Numbered from the stretch's first letter, positions 1 to 10,909 are shown. The stretch is 15,758 nucleotides of DNA from Conidiobolus incongruus B7586 (GCA_000697335.1 JNEM01014193.1:1-15758); one strand, 5' to 3'. The notes: generated by a model from the sequence alone, not told the origin. Numbers and translations: made by a program.

Positions 1-962
1 AAAAAAGAAATTATTTAAAACCTATTAAAATTTAAAAAATTAATTTTAATTGTTATTTTTTTTAATTATTAATAGAGTGAAAAAATATATTGAAAAATAC
101 CTTTTTATTTCAGCTAAAGAATTATCTAAGCACTCTAATATTAGTCTTACAAGTATTTTATATATTTTAAAGTTTAAACTTAAATTAATAAAAAAAATGT
201 AAAATAGGTACTTTATAATTTAACTAAAGCTTAAAAAAATTAAAATAGTTATTTTAAACAAAATTTATTTAAATATTATTAGATGTTTAAACTTTTATAA
301 CAAATAATTATAATTGATGAATCTTAAATCTTTATATATATAATCCTTTACTAAAACATAAATCAAGATATTAAATTAAGTTAAATCAATCTTTTCTATA
401 AATCCCTTTAAATAAACATTTTGTTATTAAGCAAATATTAATTATTATAATAGATTATAATAATATATGTTATTCTAATTTGGTTTTTGAAAGAAAATTA
501 ATTAATATTAATTTTTTATTATTTTTTTAATAAACTTATTTCTAATTAATATTTTTAATATAATTTAAGAAAGCTTATTATTTTATATGATAATTATAAA
601 ATATATAAATCTAAAGCTATAAAAAACTTTCTAATTAAAAATAACTGGAAAAAACTATTATATCTAATATATACTTTAGATTATAACCTATAAAATTATA
701 ATTACTTTAAGTAATTAAAAAACTAGCTTATAAAAAAGAAAATTTCTATAAAAAATTTAATTAGTTTGTAAAGTATCAAATATTGATCTTTAATAAAAAA
801 AATAGTTTTTTAAGTATTAAAAGTTTGCTAAAAATATAGCAAAAAGTTATTAATAATAAAAAAACTATTAAATTTATATTATGTATTTATTTTTATATAA
901 TATATATTAAAATATTTATTTATTTTTAATTATAAAAAATTCCCATTATTAAAAATACAAAG
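1..962 (+). mobile_element. mariner (DD34D) DNA transposon, decayed, 5' part outside window
   Basis: This is a mariner-family transposon remnant read on the plus strand. A helix-turn-helix stretch (ISAKELSKHSNISLTSIL) lies near 109-162. The first catalytic Asp is in IIIDES (Asp codon 316-318) and the second is in LYDN (codon 589-591). The third position, 34 residues later (codon 694-696), is now Asn. This spacing is the mariner DD34D signature. Several conserved Trp and Gln positions read as stops and the frame shifts, so the element is dead. The right end is set at 962, before a TA, because the second copy at 12836-15711 stops being similar at the matching point. By comparison with that copy about 350 bp of the 5' end lie outside the window. 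There is no insertion at the site where the other copy is interrupted. Confidence 0.8.
928..962. repeat. right terminal inverted repeat of the left mariner
   Basis: The reverse complement begins CTTTGTATTTTTAATAATGG and matches the left end of the other mariner at 12836-12870, sharing the core AATGGGAA followed by a T run. The TA at 963-964 is the expected target-site dinucleotide. The match is imperfect and set by eye in AT-rich DNA. Confidence 0.55.
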
Positions 963-964
963 TA

Positions 965-1519
965 AAAATAAAATAATTAGATTATTTGAGATATTTAATG
1001 ATATTTGGACTATTCTCTAGTAATATAAAATAATGTATATATTATATTTTTGATTCATAATTTGTAATATTTTGTAAATTAGATTATATTGATAGGATAT
1101 ATTTTTTTAAACAATTTTATAAAATTTCAAAATTCAAATTAATATTAAATAATATTTTAATCATAATTATTATGTATTTTTAGAAAATTAAATTGATAAT
1201 TTAATACTTTTATATTGAATTTAATATTAAAATTATTTTAATTAAAGATATTATTTATTGAAATATTAAAATTTTTAGAATTAAAATTTATTAAAAAAAA
1301 TTAAAAAAAATATCCAATAAATTTATGACAACTAATTCATGATTAAATAGTTACTTAACTTATAAATAAATATAATTATAATTAAATATTCCATCATTCA
1401 TCTCACTGATCATTAAAATATAAATTTAATATAATTAAAAACCTAAATATATATATATATATATATATATAAATTAATTGATAATTATTGATATTTTGTT
1501 ATATTAAAATTAATTAATA
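965..1519. other. AT-rich intergenic region upstream of the DnaJ gene
   Basis: This is about 555 bp between the mariner end and the DnaJ start codon. I see no open frame with recognisable content. It should contain the DnaJ promoter. The only distinctive structure is the AT dinucleotide tract at 1447-1471. Confidence 0.6.
1447..1471. repeat. (AT)n microsatellite in the DnaJ promoter
   Basis: An uninterrupted AT dinucleotide run of about 25 bases ends 48 bases before the DnaJ start codon. It could act as TATA-like promoter DNA, but nothing in the sequence proves that. Confidence 0.85.
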
Positions 1520-2970
1520 ATGAAATTTATAACCAATTCTAACTCTTCCCAATTCCTAATCCTCACATTACTATTCTGTCTATTCTCGTATATTCACTGT
1601 AAGTCGAGTGATTTCTACGCTCGTTTAGGTGTAGATAGGAGTGCCACTACGCAAGAGATTAAGAAGGCTTATAGGAAATTGAGTAAGAAATATCACCCTG
1701 ATAAGAATCCGAATGATGAGGAAGCTAAGCAGAAATTTGTTGAGACTGCTGAAGGTATTTAATATTATAGATATAATATTGTTTGGTATTGATATTCGGG
1801 TTTAGCTTATGAAGTATTGAGTGACGATGATAAGAGACGTATTTATGATAGATACGGTGAGGAAGGTTTGAAGGAAGGTGGTAGAACTCACTATCAGGAT
1901 CCTTTCGAAATGTTTGAATCGTAAGTTTATTATATAAGCTATATATTAAATATAATTAATTTATTAATTTTTAATTTAGATTCTTCGGTGGTGGTTTTGG
2001 AAGTAATATAATATAATTATACTGAATTGAATAATATATTAATTGTGATGATTAGGACATCAACGAAGAGAACGTAAAGGAGAATCCATCAATATGGCCA
2101 TTCCCGTAACGTTAGAAGATCTCTACAACGGTAAGGAATTCGATGTAGATATCTCCAAACAAGTCATCTGTCCCAAGTGTCGCGGTTCTGGCGCCAAGTC
2201 CACCGATGACGTCCATACTTGTACCAAGTGTAAGGGAAGTGGCGTAGTGGTCAAGCAACACCAAATTGCTCCCGGTTTCATTCAGCAAGTGTCGACCACT
2301 TGTGACAAATGTAGCGGTCGCGGTAAGATCATAAAGCACAACTGTCCCATCTGTAAGGGTCAAAAAGTCATCAGAGACAATGAACAGTTGACCGTTGTGA
2401 TTGAGCGAGGCATGCCCAGCAACCATGTGATTCAGTTCGAAGGCGAATCAGATCAGAGTCCCGACCACGCTCCTGGTGACATTAACTTCCATTTGATTGC
2501 TCAACCTCATCCTGTCTTCAGGCGTGACAACAATGATTTACACGCTACGGTTACTTTGACTTTATTAGAGGTATTTGGTTACTTTACATTCATTATTTAG
2601 TCATTAACGAAATATTTTATAGGCTTTGGTTGGATTCCAAAAAGAATTGACTCATTTGGACAATCGCACTATCACAATCAAAAGAAGCGAAGTGACTCCA
2701 TTTGGTAATGAATTTATTACAATATAATATATATAATTTACCTAATATAACTAATCTGTTTTATAGACCATGTACAAATTATCGAAGATGAAGGTATGCC
2801 AGTACACGAAATTCCGTCTGACAAAGGCAAACTATATATAACGTATAAAATTCAATTCCCTAAGAAATTATCTGAAGATCAAAAATCAGGTAAACAATAT
2901 TTATTTCAAAATATTATTTAAATTTAATTAATGAATATTAATTTTTTTAGAACTTAAAAAATTATTATAA
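1520..2970 (+). CDS. ER-lumenal DnaJ (Hsp40) co-chaperone, Scj1/ERdj3 type, seven exons
   Basis: Exons by my reading: 1520-1754, 1806-1920, 1980-2002, 2056-2570, 2623-2704, 2767-2889 and 2951-2970. They join in frame into 370 residues. Residues 1-27 look like a signal peptide (hydrophobic core 11-25). The J domain is about 31-96 with HPD at 59-61, followed by a short Gly/Phe stretch. Four CxxCxGxG-type zinc motifs start at residues 163, 180, 207 and 221; the last is CPICKGQK. The rest is the substrate-binding C-terminal domain ending KSELKKLL. The family stimulates the ER Hsp70 (BiP/Kar2) and helps secretory proteins fold. The length is close to yeast Scj1 and human DNAJB11. There is no HDEL or KDEL at the end, unlike yeast Scj1. 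The introns are 51-62 bp. Exon 4 is clearly richer in GC than the last three exons. The DHHC gene starts 496 bp downstream. Confidence 0.9.
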
Positions 2971-3466
2971 TTTATATAAAAAAAATTTTTTTGGATCAAT
3001 AATTTTTGAAATTATTTTTTTAATGATAAATTGAATAATTAAATGATTTAATATTGGATATTAATTTAACACATTCAATAAATTATAACCTGTTTGATAT
3101 TTTAAAAAAAAGATTTGGAGCTTTATTTTAATAATTTATTATTATAAAAACTTTTTAATATATATTATACTCTTATTTTTCTTTTATTTCAATTATTCAT
3201 TCAATAATTATTATTTTTAAAATAATTTATATTTATATATATATTATTCTCATTCAAGTTACAATTATTCTAAATTTTAACATTTAAATTAACAATTGCG
3301 GCTAAATCATGTAATTACAATTGGTTCAAATTCAACCTTGATCTTGTGATATTTATCCCTTAAATTAATCTAAATAAATAAACTGAATAAAAAAACCTTT
3401 AAAGTACCTTACTATCCCCTTATAATTTGTAACTTTAATTAATCGCTCAAATATTATTTAAGCACA
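2971..3466. other. intergenic region between the DnaJ and DHHC genes
   Basis: This is AT-rich DNA between two genes on the same strand. It must hold the DnaJ 3' end (an AATAAA lies at 3077-3082, about 107 bases after the stop) and the promoter of the DHHC gene. I see no further gene. Confidence 0.6.
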
Positions 3467-4563
3467 ATGATAAGGATTAAATCACTCAATACAATCTTTA
3501 AAACAGTATTAAATAATTTATATTATCAAATTCAATGGGTGTTAGTCATTTGGATAAGTTGGTCCCAATTTTATTTACTGAACCCTATTTATAATATTCA
3601 AGGCACTTTACGCTCATTTCTCATACTTCTATTCCTATTAAGTGTTCTGTGTAGTATTGGTTGTACAATTATCGATACTTCAGACCCTCTAATATTAAAT
3701 AACACGGAACCTGAAGACGATAATGAAGAAATTGACTTCAGAATGTTAGTCTCAGACTCCGAAAATATATATTGTTTTGGATGCTCCCGAGATGTGTAAA
3801 TATATTAGCCAATATTAATATTAATAATAATTAATTGCAGATTAATTATATAGGTTGAAGACTAGTTATCATTGTAAAATGTGTCAAATTTGCATTGATG
3901 GTTTAGATCATCACTGTCCTTGGATGAATAATTGTATTGGAAAATCCAATTACAAGTAAGTATTAAAATTAAATACTACTGAATTATTAATGATTGTTTT
4001 TAGATTATTCTTTGTTTCTATATCCAGTATGAATATATTTTGTTGGATTACTTTAATTTATAATATTAAAAGTTTTATAAAATTAATTTTAAATTATGAA
4101 GATTTTTTTAATTTTGGTAAAATTATAATTTATACATATTAATAAATTCATTAATTTCTTTTTTGAAAATAGTCAAATTGGGTTTGGGAAATGATCAATT
4201 ATCTAATCTTTCATTGATATTGATTAGTGCTAATATTTATGTACTAACTTTGATATTGCTGGTTGGGAATTTGTTACTGAGCCAGTTGGTCTTATTTCAT
4301 TGGTTTTTGAGTAAGTTCTTCATACATTGATATTATATGATATATTGATTTTGGTAGTTTGTTATGGAATGACAACTAGGGAGTTAATTCAGAGGAGTAA
4401 TCAAGTGGAGATGGAACGTTTGGATGTTACTAAAGTCACTTGGTTGGAGAGATTTATCTGTTTTCCACTCATTCAGTTCCAGGTAATTTGTTTTTCATTG
4501 GGTATATAATTTTTATTAATGTTATATATTTAGAATAAATTGATGAATTTTAAATATAAATAA
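3467..4563 (+). CDS. DHHC-type protein S-palmitoyltransferase, six exons
   Basis: Exons by my reading: 3467-3795, 3854-3955, 4004-4116, 4173-4310, 4358-4482 and 4534-4563. They join in frame into 278 residues with introns of 47-58 bp. The zinc-binding cysteine-rich domain is about 103-143 and contains the catalytic DHHC at 128-131, followed by PW and NNCIG. A TTRE motif (TTxE of the family) is at 233-236. Hydrophobic segments near 21-38, 49-69, 145-165 and 194-227 give the usual four-span plan with the active site on the cytosolic side. The enzyme attaches palmitate to cysteines of membrane proteins. The spacing [15 protein letters not shown] and the IDTSDP motif before it resemble the ZDHHC1/ZDHHC11 branch, which is an inference. 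The start codon context CACAATGAT is favourable. The last exon is the least certain part: without the final splice the frame reads on to a stop at 4507-4509. Confidence 0.85.
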
Positions 4564-6561
4564 AATATAGTTAACTCTGAATATTTTAATTATTTGAATT
4601 GTAATTTAGATTTTGGAGGTATTTCATGATCATACATTATAAATTAATCACTTGAATGAAATAATGTGATTGGATATTTTTGATTTGAATGTAATTTAAT
4701 TATTGTGATTTCAATTATTCTAATAATTATTGTTCGAAATAATGAAAGAATGGATTTATCATTATTGGACACTGAATCAAAATACTAATTTCAATGATTT
4801 ATAACTTGATATCATATTTGCTATTATTAAATGATATTGGAATTAACAATATAGTAAAAGATAAATCAATCATCACAATGAGTTTTTACTATATTTTATA
4901 ATTAAAAATTCTAATGGATTCAGATAATAATGATTATTATATATAATATGCTATTCCCTTGATTATGACTAATATAAATTATAGTCAATAGAACAAGTGA
5001 ATTGCAACTAATTTGAAGATTATATTCTTTAAATGAGAATTACCATATAAGAATTCCTAAAAATCATTAAATTGTTTTAAAGACTTTAAACTAAATATTA
5101 AAAATATATCAATTAATGATTAAAATAAGAATTGTAAGATATCAATTTGAAAATATTTTATGATAATTGAAATTATTTAGGTATAATAGAAATAATCAAT
5201 CAAATAGGTTGTCATAATAATGTACAAATTATTAAATGACATGTATATATTTAAAATTGTCAAATTTGTTTATTCTATTGACTTTCGTCTCTTCATTTCC
5301 TTTTAATTTTGATTATATTGAATAATGGCTATTTTCTAATTTTATATAACTTGGAATTATATGTGATTATTTGATTATTTTTATAATTCATCAGTTGTTA
5401 ATAATAATGACTAATAGATATTATATTCAATATTTATCTTATTCCTTTTAAGCTATGAAAAATAACTTTGCATTACTATTAATAGACATATTAAATATCA
5501 CGTTTGATATCAATAATATCGCTATTCGACCAGGTTATGTCTCTATTATAAAGCTTGTTAATGCTTAAATATATAGCCAAGGTTTAATTTGAATTATAGC
5601 AAATTAGTAATTATAAAGGGAAAATAAGTATATTTCAATACTGACATTATTTAGTGTTTCCAAATACTCAATTTTTTAGAATTAAACTAAAATAATATAA
5701 ATTAAAGTTTATCATGATCAATCTCAAAATTTGTTATAGATATAAATATATATTACTAAACTTAATTGTTCTTGATATTACTGTTAAAATTTGATAATTA
5801 TTTTTTTACTAATAAATATTTTAATATTAGATATTAATAAGTGTGTTTTTATTAAATACATTACTATTACTATATTACATATGATTATTTTATAATAATT
5901 TGACATTATAAATATTTGCCTATAGCTAGTCTAATAGTGTGATTTGATTATTTCGAATAATTCATTTACCTAATTCCAAATCTGAACATGTATTTCTTAA
6001 CTCTTCATATAAATTTTACAGTTTTTATATCACTAATACTTATTTTATCTCATATATCATATCTATATTTGGTAAATTTATTTATTAAATAAAAAGATTA
6101 AAAAATTCTAAATAAAAACTTTAGGAATACATATCAATTCCATAATTCAAATTGAAACCATTTTCAAATTTTTAATTGTTATTAAAACTAGTGAATAAGT
6201 CTTGAAATGGATATAATTTAAATTGAATGATCATTTTTTATTAATTAATAAAGCAATGATAATGTATATAATAATGATGGATAATGGCGTTATGATAACC
6301 TTTTGAATAATATTCATAATGTTCTATCTACAAATACTTGTCTAACAAGTAATAAAAAGTATGCTATAAAATCTATTAATATCATTGAATAAATTTTCAT
6401 CTCAAGAACTTGGAAAATACTGAAGAAAAATATATATTTTTAACGACAACAAAGTGTTAGAAAATTAAAACTTAAACTTGATAATGAATTGATAAAAAAT
6501 AATCGTCATCAATTAATAAGCCATATCATTATTGAAATTTAATAAATCCAATTGAATTATA

Positions 6562-6650
6562 TTGAATTCATCACATTACAAATCGTTGGGATTGAAATTT
6601 GGTCACACTGGATTAAATTAATCCCTTGTGATCCACCCCAATGAATTCAA
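6562..6650. repeat. imperfect inverted repeat (possible hairpin or foldback remnant)
   Basis: The core GGATTAA-A-TTAATCC is centred at about 6617. It extends outward to TCACA on the left and TGTGA on the right, and then to TTGAATTCAT at 6562-6571 against ATGAATTCAA at 6641-6650. The left arm has extra bases between these blocks. The region has more G and C than its surroundings, so chance pairing is less likely than for the many AT palindromes here. It lies beyond the likely poly(A) signal of the peroxidase gene. Confidence 0.55.
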
Positions 6651-6721
6651 CAGTCTCCTTGTAACAATACATGCTTCTTACCAATAATGTGTCAAATCAT
6701 CCCAATTAATTTTTAATAGAT

Positions 6722-6727
6722 TTTATT
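6722..6727 (-). terminator. probable poly(A) signal of the cytochrome c peroxidase gene
   Basis: AATAAA on the minus strand, 43 bases after the stop codon. The motif is common in AT-rich DNA, so the position supports it more than the sequence does. Confidence 0.4.
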
Positions 6728-6770
6728 GTGATATATTCTGAAGAGATGAGATGGTATTAATATTGAATGA

Positions 6771-7871
6771 TTAAATTTGGGGTTGGAATTCAAAGGTGGG
6801 AGCATTGGGCTCGAAAGAGACACCCAATTCCAGGAGCTTGCTGAAGGCTTTGGCAAAGTCTCTGAAGAAGAGATCACTATCCTTGGCATAGGCTTCGACG
6901 TGTGGCTTGAACTTAGGGTCCCAGATAAGAGCCATATCGGTGGGTAACATCATTAAGGTACCAGTGGTCTTGTCTTCGTATTGTTCAGGGCCGCTCCACT
7001 TCTTCTTGACCCACTTCTCTTCGACTAAGAGTCTGAAGAATTCGTTGGTGAAAGTGGTGGGAGAGAAGGTCCAGGGGCCATTGTAGCCACTGCTTTGAGT
7101 ATGGCATCTGCCTAAGGCATGAGCACCAGATAAAGCAACAATTTCTTGGTCATTGAATCCCATCTTGTAGAAGATATCACGAATGTGCTTAGCATCTTTG
7201 GAAGCATCGGGAAGACGACCATCAGGGGTACAAGATTCAGCGGTCAAGTCGGAGCGACCAGGTCTCCAAGGGATGATGGGACCACCCATCTCTTGGATAG
7301 CACAAACACCAGCCAATGTCCACAAGTCACCATAGCTGATTTGAGGGAATTCCTTCTTGATCTTTTCAAGAAGGTCTCTAGCAAGATTTAAACCGGCATT
7401 AGCACCGTGCATAGATTCAGGTTCGAATCTCATGGTAGCACCACTGGAACCACCAGTCTTGGTCTTGGTATCGTAAGTACCAGAAGCATGCCAGGCCAAT
7501 CTAACAAAGATGGGACCGAAAGAACCGTCATCGTGATCCGGGTCAGCTTCTAAGAGATCAGCAATCCTATCATATACCTTACCATAATCAATACCCTTCC
7601 ACACATATTTGGAGTCTTTACCACTCTTGCTTGAGGAGGCATTGGACTGGGAATAGAAATAGTAGCCGCCTGCAGCAGCGACGAGAGCAGCACCAATTAA
7701 GAGATTAGAGTTACCACCAGAGGAAGCGTTAGGCTTAGCCTCGCTAGAGTTCCAACGATATTGGTAGTTGGTAGAAGCGCGCTTAGCCAAATTGAAAGCG
7801 CGAGCATTGGAATTGTGTAACAAAGAGCGAGTGGCTCTAGAGGTAGTTCTTAAAAACATGGAAGCAGTCAT
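6771..7871 (-). CDS. CCP1: mitochondrial cytochrome c peroxidase, single exon
   Basis: A 366-residue heme peroxidase that reduces hydrogen peroxide with electrons from cytochrome c in the intermembrane space. Residues 1-40 are rich in Arg, Ser and Ala and lack acidic residues, as in a matrix-targeting signal. A hydrophobic span at about 57-73 follows, giving the bipartite presequence known from yeast Ccp1. The distal site RLAWH places Arg124, Trp127 and His128; the proximal His is 251 in [10 protein letters not shown]. Trp267 matches the radical-forming Trp191 of yeast, and Asp312 in LPTDM matches the Asp that bonds the proximal His. All catalytic residues are present, so the enzyme should be active on cytochrome c. 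The residue before GAH is Ser where yeast has Met. The gene has no intron, and its GC content is far above the flanks, which fits high expression. CCAAT boxes lie upstream. Confidence 0.96.
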   Translation of the reverse strand: MTASMFLRTTSRATRSLLHNSNARAFNLAKRASTNYQYRWNSSEAKPNASSGGNSNLLIGAALVAAAGGYYFYSQSNASSSKSGKDSKYVWKGIDYGKVYDRIADLLEADPDHDDGSFGPIFVRLAWHASGTYDTKTKTGGSSGATMRFEPESMHGANAGLNLARDLLEKIKKEFPQISYGDLWTLAGVCAIQEMGGPIIPWRPGRSDLTAESCTPDGRLPDASKDAKHIRDIFYKMGFNDQEIVALSGAHALGRCHTQSSGYNGPWTFSPTTFTNEFFRLLVEEKWVKKKWSGPEQYEDKTTGTLMMLPTDMALIWDPKFKPHVEAYAKDSDLFFRDFAKAFSKLLELGVSFEPNAPTFEFQPQI

Positions 7872-7934
7872 ACCTGATGATAGTTAAAGAGAAAAGGATG
7901 AACTATTAACAATTTGCAGTTGAATTAAAATAGT

Positions 7935-7940
7935 TATATA
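7935..7940 (-). promoter_or_regulatory. candidate TATA element of the peroxidase gene
   Basis: TATATA lies about 64 bases upstream of the start codon, between the gene and its CCAAT boxes. Such runs are frequent in this genome, so the call rests mainly on placement. Confidence 0.35.
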
Positions 7941-7992
7941 GATAGATTGATAAGATGATGATAATGATCAAGAGATTATCGTCACGTTTTAT

Positions 7993-8138
7993 ACCAATTT
8001 AACTACCAATCACACCCCAACCACTCAATTATCCAATGATGTGAGTTAATTAACTATTTGATGATGACTATGGTGAGATTGATTTTGACCCTCTCCATTT
8101 TGTTTGCTTATTTAAAATAAATTTTCCTAAACCAATCA
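7993..8138 (-). promoter_or_regulatory. CCAAT-box cluster upstream of the peroxidase gene
   Basis: Four CCAAT pentamers read on the plus strand at 7994-7998, 8006-8010, 8033-8037 and 8132-8136. Two of them, at 8005-8012 and 8131-8138, are exact ACCAATCA, matching the yeast Hap2/3/4/5 site ACCAATNA. The complex can act in either orientation. Yeast respiratory genes are controlled by it, so control of this gene by oxygen or carbon source is a reasonable inference. Confidence 0.5.
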
Positions 8139-10105
8139 TTTTTTTAGTAATTTTTTTTCACTCATTTAAAATCAGGGTCTTAATTCATATTTAAATATTC
8201 TTTTTTAAATGTGATATTTCAAATAAATCAAGCCCAATTTCTAACGTATTAAAAGAATATTTGAATTTGCATTATCACCTTTAAAATTTGGTATCAACAA
8301 ATATCGATGGTTATAACATATCTAAAATACTGTGTAAGTAAATTGTATAATTATTATAATTAATAATAATTATTATTTTATAAATTATTTTTTCATTTTA
8401 AAGCATCATTTAATAAATCAATTCCAATAGTATAAAATTACTCATCATTCAATCTTAAAAAAATTGATAAATTTAAATTTTTTACTAATATTTTCATCAA
8501 ATTTAAAATATTAAAAATTTATTTAAGTAATTAAAATTATGATATTTCTATATAAAACTTTACCTAATTTTGATTATTATATTATTTTACAATTATTCAA
8601 TTTTCTATATTTTAACTCTGAATAAAGTTAATTAAAATTATCCAATAATTCACAAATAAACTAATCTGAGTTGATATAAATATCATTGCAACTAAAATTG
8701 AGAACTTTTAATTTTGACCTTATGATTCTATATTAAATTAAAAATTTTATTAGTAAATTATAATTTAACTAGATTTAAAAATTACTTTGAATATTAATCT
8801 AATAATAAATTAGGTTAATTTGAAAGTTACATTTTAACTTACACCAAGCTCCTGGTTTATAGCCAAAAGAAAATAATTAATATACTTAATAATAAATATA
8901 TTAAATAATAATTTCAAAGTTTGGTTATTACTCTAATTTCATTCTTTATAGCTATATATATGTTTTTATATTTTAAAATATAATGCTGATCAACTGGAAT
9001 TGTATAAATTGATTAATTTAAAAAAGATCATATGACAGATTAATAGGAATTTCAGGGGATTATCAAGTGACTAAAAATTTAATCTGTGGAAAATTCAGTA
9101 AGTAAAGGTTTCGAAGCTTAATATTGATCTGTCTAATTATAATAAAAAGATTTCGAATATTTTGGAAATTTTTTTATATTATCAATGAATTTTGTTTATA
9201 TATTTTATAAGTACTAGATTTTATATTAAGTTCGAAAAATAAAATTAATAAAAAATTTAATTTTAATCAAGTGAAATTACATTGTAATTTAAAAATCTCA
9301 TAAAAAATTTATCTTTTAATGCTAAATAATTGATAAAATATTTGATTTTAAAGGTGATTAATATTTATAAAAATAAATTGAACTTTCAAAAACTACTATT
9401 ATAGTATGCTTATAAAGCTATACGGAAGGCCACATAGTCATTTTTATTATATTTTCATTTTGATATATGGCATTTTGTAATTTATTATCAAATACATTAT
9501 TACAATTCGTCAGCCATATTTAAATATTATTTTAAATAATTATATTCAAAATGATTGAGTTTAAATATTTTAACTAAAAATTTTAATATGTTAGTTTAAG
9601 AAGGCTTAACAGTATAAAAATAAAATTAGATTATCTTTAAGTGTTTAAATCAAGGTAAAATTAAATTTTTAATTTGATATTTTTAATTAAATTGAACCAA
9701 TTCAAATATTAGTTTATATTCAATATGTTCATTTAAATAGTATATGGCATTCAGTTAAGAGTATATGAGTAATATGAACAAAATATCTAAATATAATAAG
9801 CAATTTTAAAAAAGATAAGTGAGAATATTTAGTTGGAGCCAATATATAATTTTTCGAATTGTTAGTAATATTAATTTTGATATTTTTATTTATTCTCGAG
9901 TGTTTATATTATGGTAAGAATAATTAAAAAGTATAGATATTATTATAGGACGGGTGATAATTAGTTAAAATCAGGGTAATATCAATTGGTATATACAATG
10001 TTAATATATTCGCCTAAATGGATATAAATATTTAACATGATTATTTAATTAAAATGTGAATCAAAGGAGTTTTCCACAAACAAAATACTATTGAAATACC
10101 AAGAT

Positions 10106-10909
10106 TTAATATTTCATAGGATAATTAATACGAGTAGGGCAGTTAGTAGGTGAATAAGCGTTAGTTAATTCATAGCGATCTTTACCATAAATGCTGAGAA
10201 AAATATGCACCTCCGAGATAGTGCTACCCCTGCAACGAAGCACAATACTTTCACCGAATGTAGACTGAAGAGCTTCAAGCCATTTGCTTCTAGTATACAT
10301 TCTGCCTGGTTTGAGACCTGCTTCTTCCAAAACTGAATATGGATCAAATCTTTGGCGCAGTTCGAGTGTCTTATTGAAGAATTCTCTAACTTCCATCTTA
10401 GGCTCGTAAGATTCATAGCATTCTGGCCTGAGGGTTGATACACATGTACCATGCTTCGTCCATTCATGCATCCAAAATGTGGGATTGTCTCCTTTGTAAC
10501 TGGGGAAATAAGTATTCATCTGATCAAGAAGATTAGAATCGGCTGAAATGATATCTTTCATATCATTATAATTTCTGGAGTGATCACATCCATTTCGAGG
10601 ACCTTGAGTACCGTCACAATTGTCTGGCCATAAGCCGTGCAAGGTCCAAGCGTCTCTGGGGCCAGTAGAAGGGGTCCACTGTAGAGCAAGTACAACGATC
10701 CCCATTTTGGGACTGCAGCAGCCATTGATATTAGATGCAGAGCATGCCCTGACGTCAGCTTCACATTGGCCGACTTTTGTTGAGAGATTCATATCAGTTG
10801 CTTGGCCCATCCATCCGAAGAATACGTTCCTGCTCTGGTTAAGATTTCCTTTGAACAGGGACCAACTAGGCGTCAATAAACATACAAGTATACTTGATTT
10901 GATCCACAT
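10106..10909 (-). CDS. secreted RNase T2-family ribonuclease, single exon
   Basis: A 267-residue acid endoribonuclease that cleaves RNA through 2',3'-cyclic phosphate intermediates. A short hydrophobic signal peptide covers about residues 1-18. The first conserved active-site segment is WTLHGLWP (His91). The second is FWMHEWTKHGTC (His148, Glu149, His153). These are the catalytic residues of the family, and the length fits. About twelve cysteines, including a CC pair at 64-65, and Asn-X-Ser/Thr sites at 24, 41 and 179 suggest a disulfide-bonded, glycosylated protein in the vacuole or outside the cell. The usual role is nutrient scavenging and RNA turnover. There are no introns. The ATG at 10909 is chosen because it opens directly on the signal peptide. 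The neighbours give no functional clue. Confidence 0.94.
   Translation of the reverse strand: MWIKSSILVCLLTPSWSLFKGNLNQSRNVFFGWMGQATDMNLSTKVGQCEADVRACSASNINGCCSPKMGIVVLALQWTPSTGPRDAWTLHGLWPDNCDGTQGPRNGCDHSRNYNDMKDIISADSNLLDQMNTYFPSYKGDNPTFWMHEWTKHGTCVSTLRPECYESYEPKMEVREFFNKTLELRQRFDPYSVLEEAGLKPGRMYTRSKWLEALQSTFGESIVLRCRGSTISEVHIFLSIYGKDRYELTNAYSPTNCPTRINYPMKY

Larger units (their letters stand above)
4564..6770. other. long AT-rich intergenic region
   Basis: About 2.2 kb lies between the end of the DHHC gene and the 3' end of the peroxidase gene. No frame with recognisable protein content was seen on either strand. The only structured or GC-raised part is 6562-6690, described separately. Confidence 0.6.
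7872..10105. other. intergenic region: peroxidase promoter, then AT-rich DNA
   Basis: The part next to the peroxidase start (about 7872-8140) carries a TATA-like site and CCAAT boxes and is less AT-rich. From about 8160 to 10105 I see no recognisable coding frame, RNA gene or transposon. This stretch also holds the 3' flank of the RNase T2 gene. Confidence 0.6.

Noticed and set aside
2112-2426. Minus-strand open frame of 104 codons
   Set aside because: It lies entirely within DnaJ exon 4, whose plus-strand reading has four zinc-finger motifs. The antisense product has no recognisable content.
3323-3337. GGTTCAAATTCAACC, T-arm-like
   Set aside because: The upstream 60 bases do not form the remaining cloverleaf arms, and there is no matching acceptor stem.
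4327-4509. Separate small gene of 60 codons
   Set aside because: It contains exon 5 of the DHHC gene (with the TTRE motif) plus intron read-in on both sides, so it is not an independent gene.
4483-4609. Alternative last intron of the DHHC gene, with a 3' exon from 4610 ending at a TAA
   Set aside because: It would be 127 bp, over twice the size of every other intron here; the 51-bp alternative fits better. It is not excluded.
7146-7391. Plus-strand open frame of 81 codons
   Set aside because: Antisense shadow of the cytochrome c peroxidase gene, which is open for 366 codons with all catalytic residues.
7420-7429. GGTTCGAATC, which looks like a tRNA T-arm
   Set aside because: It is coding sequence inside the peroxidase gene, and no acceptor, D or anticodon arms surround it.
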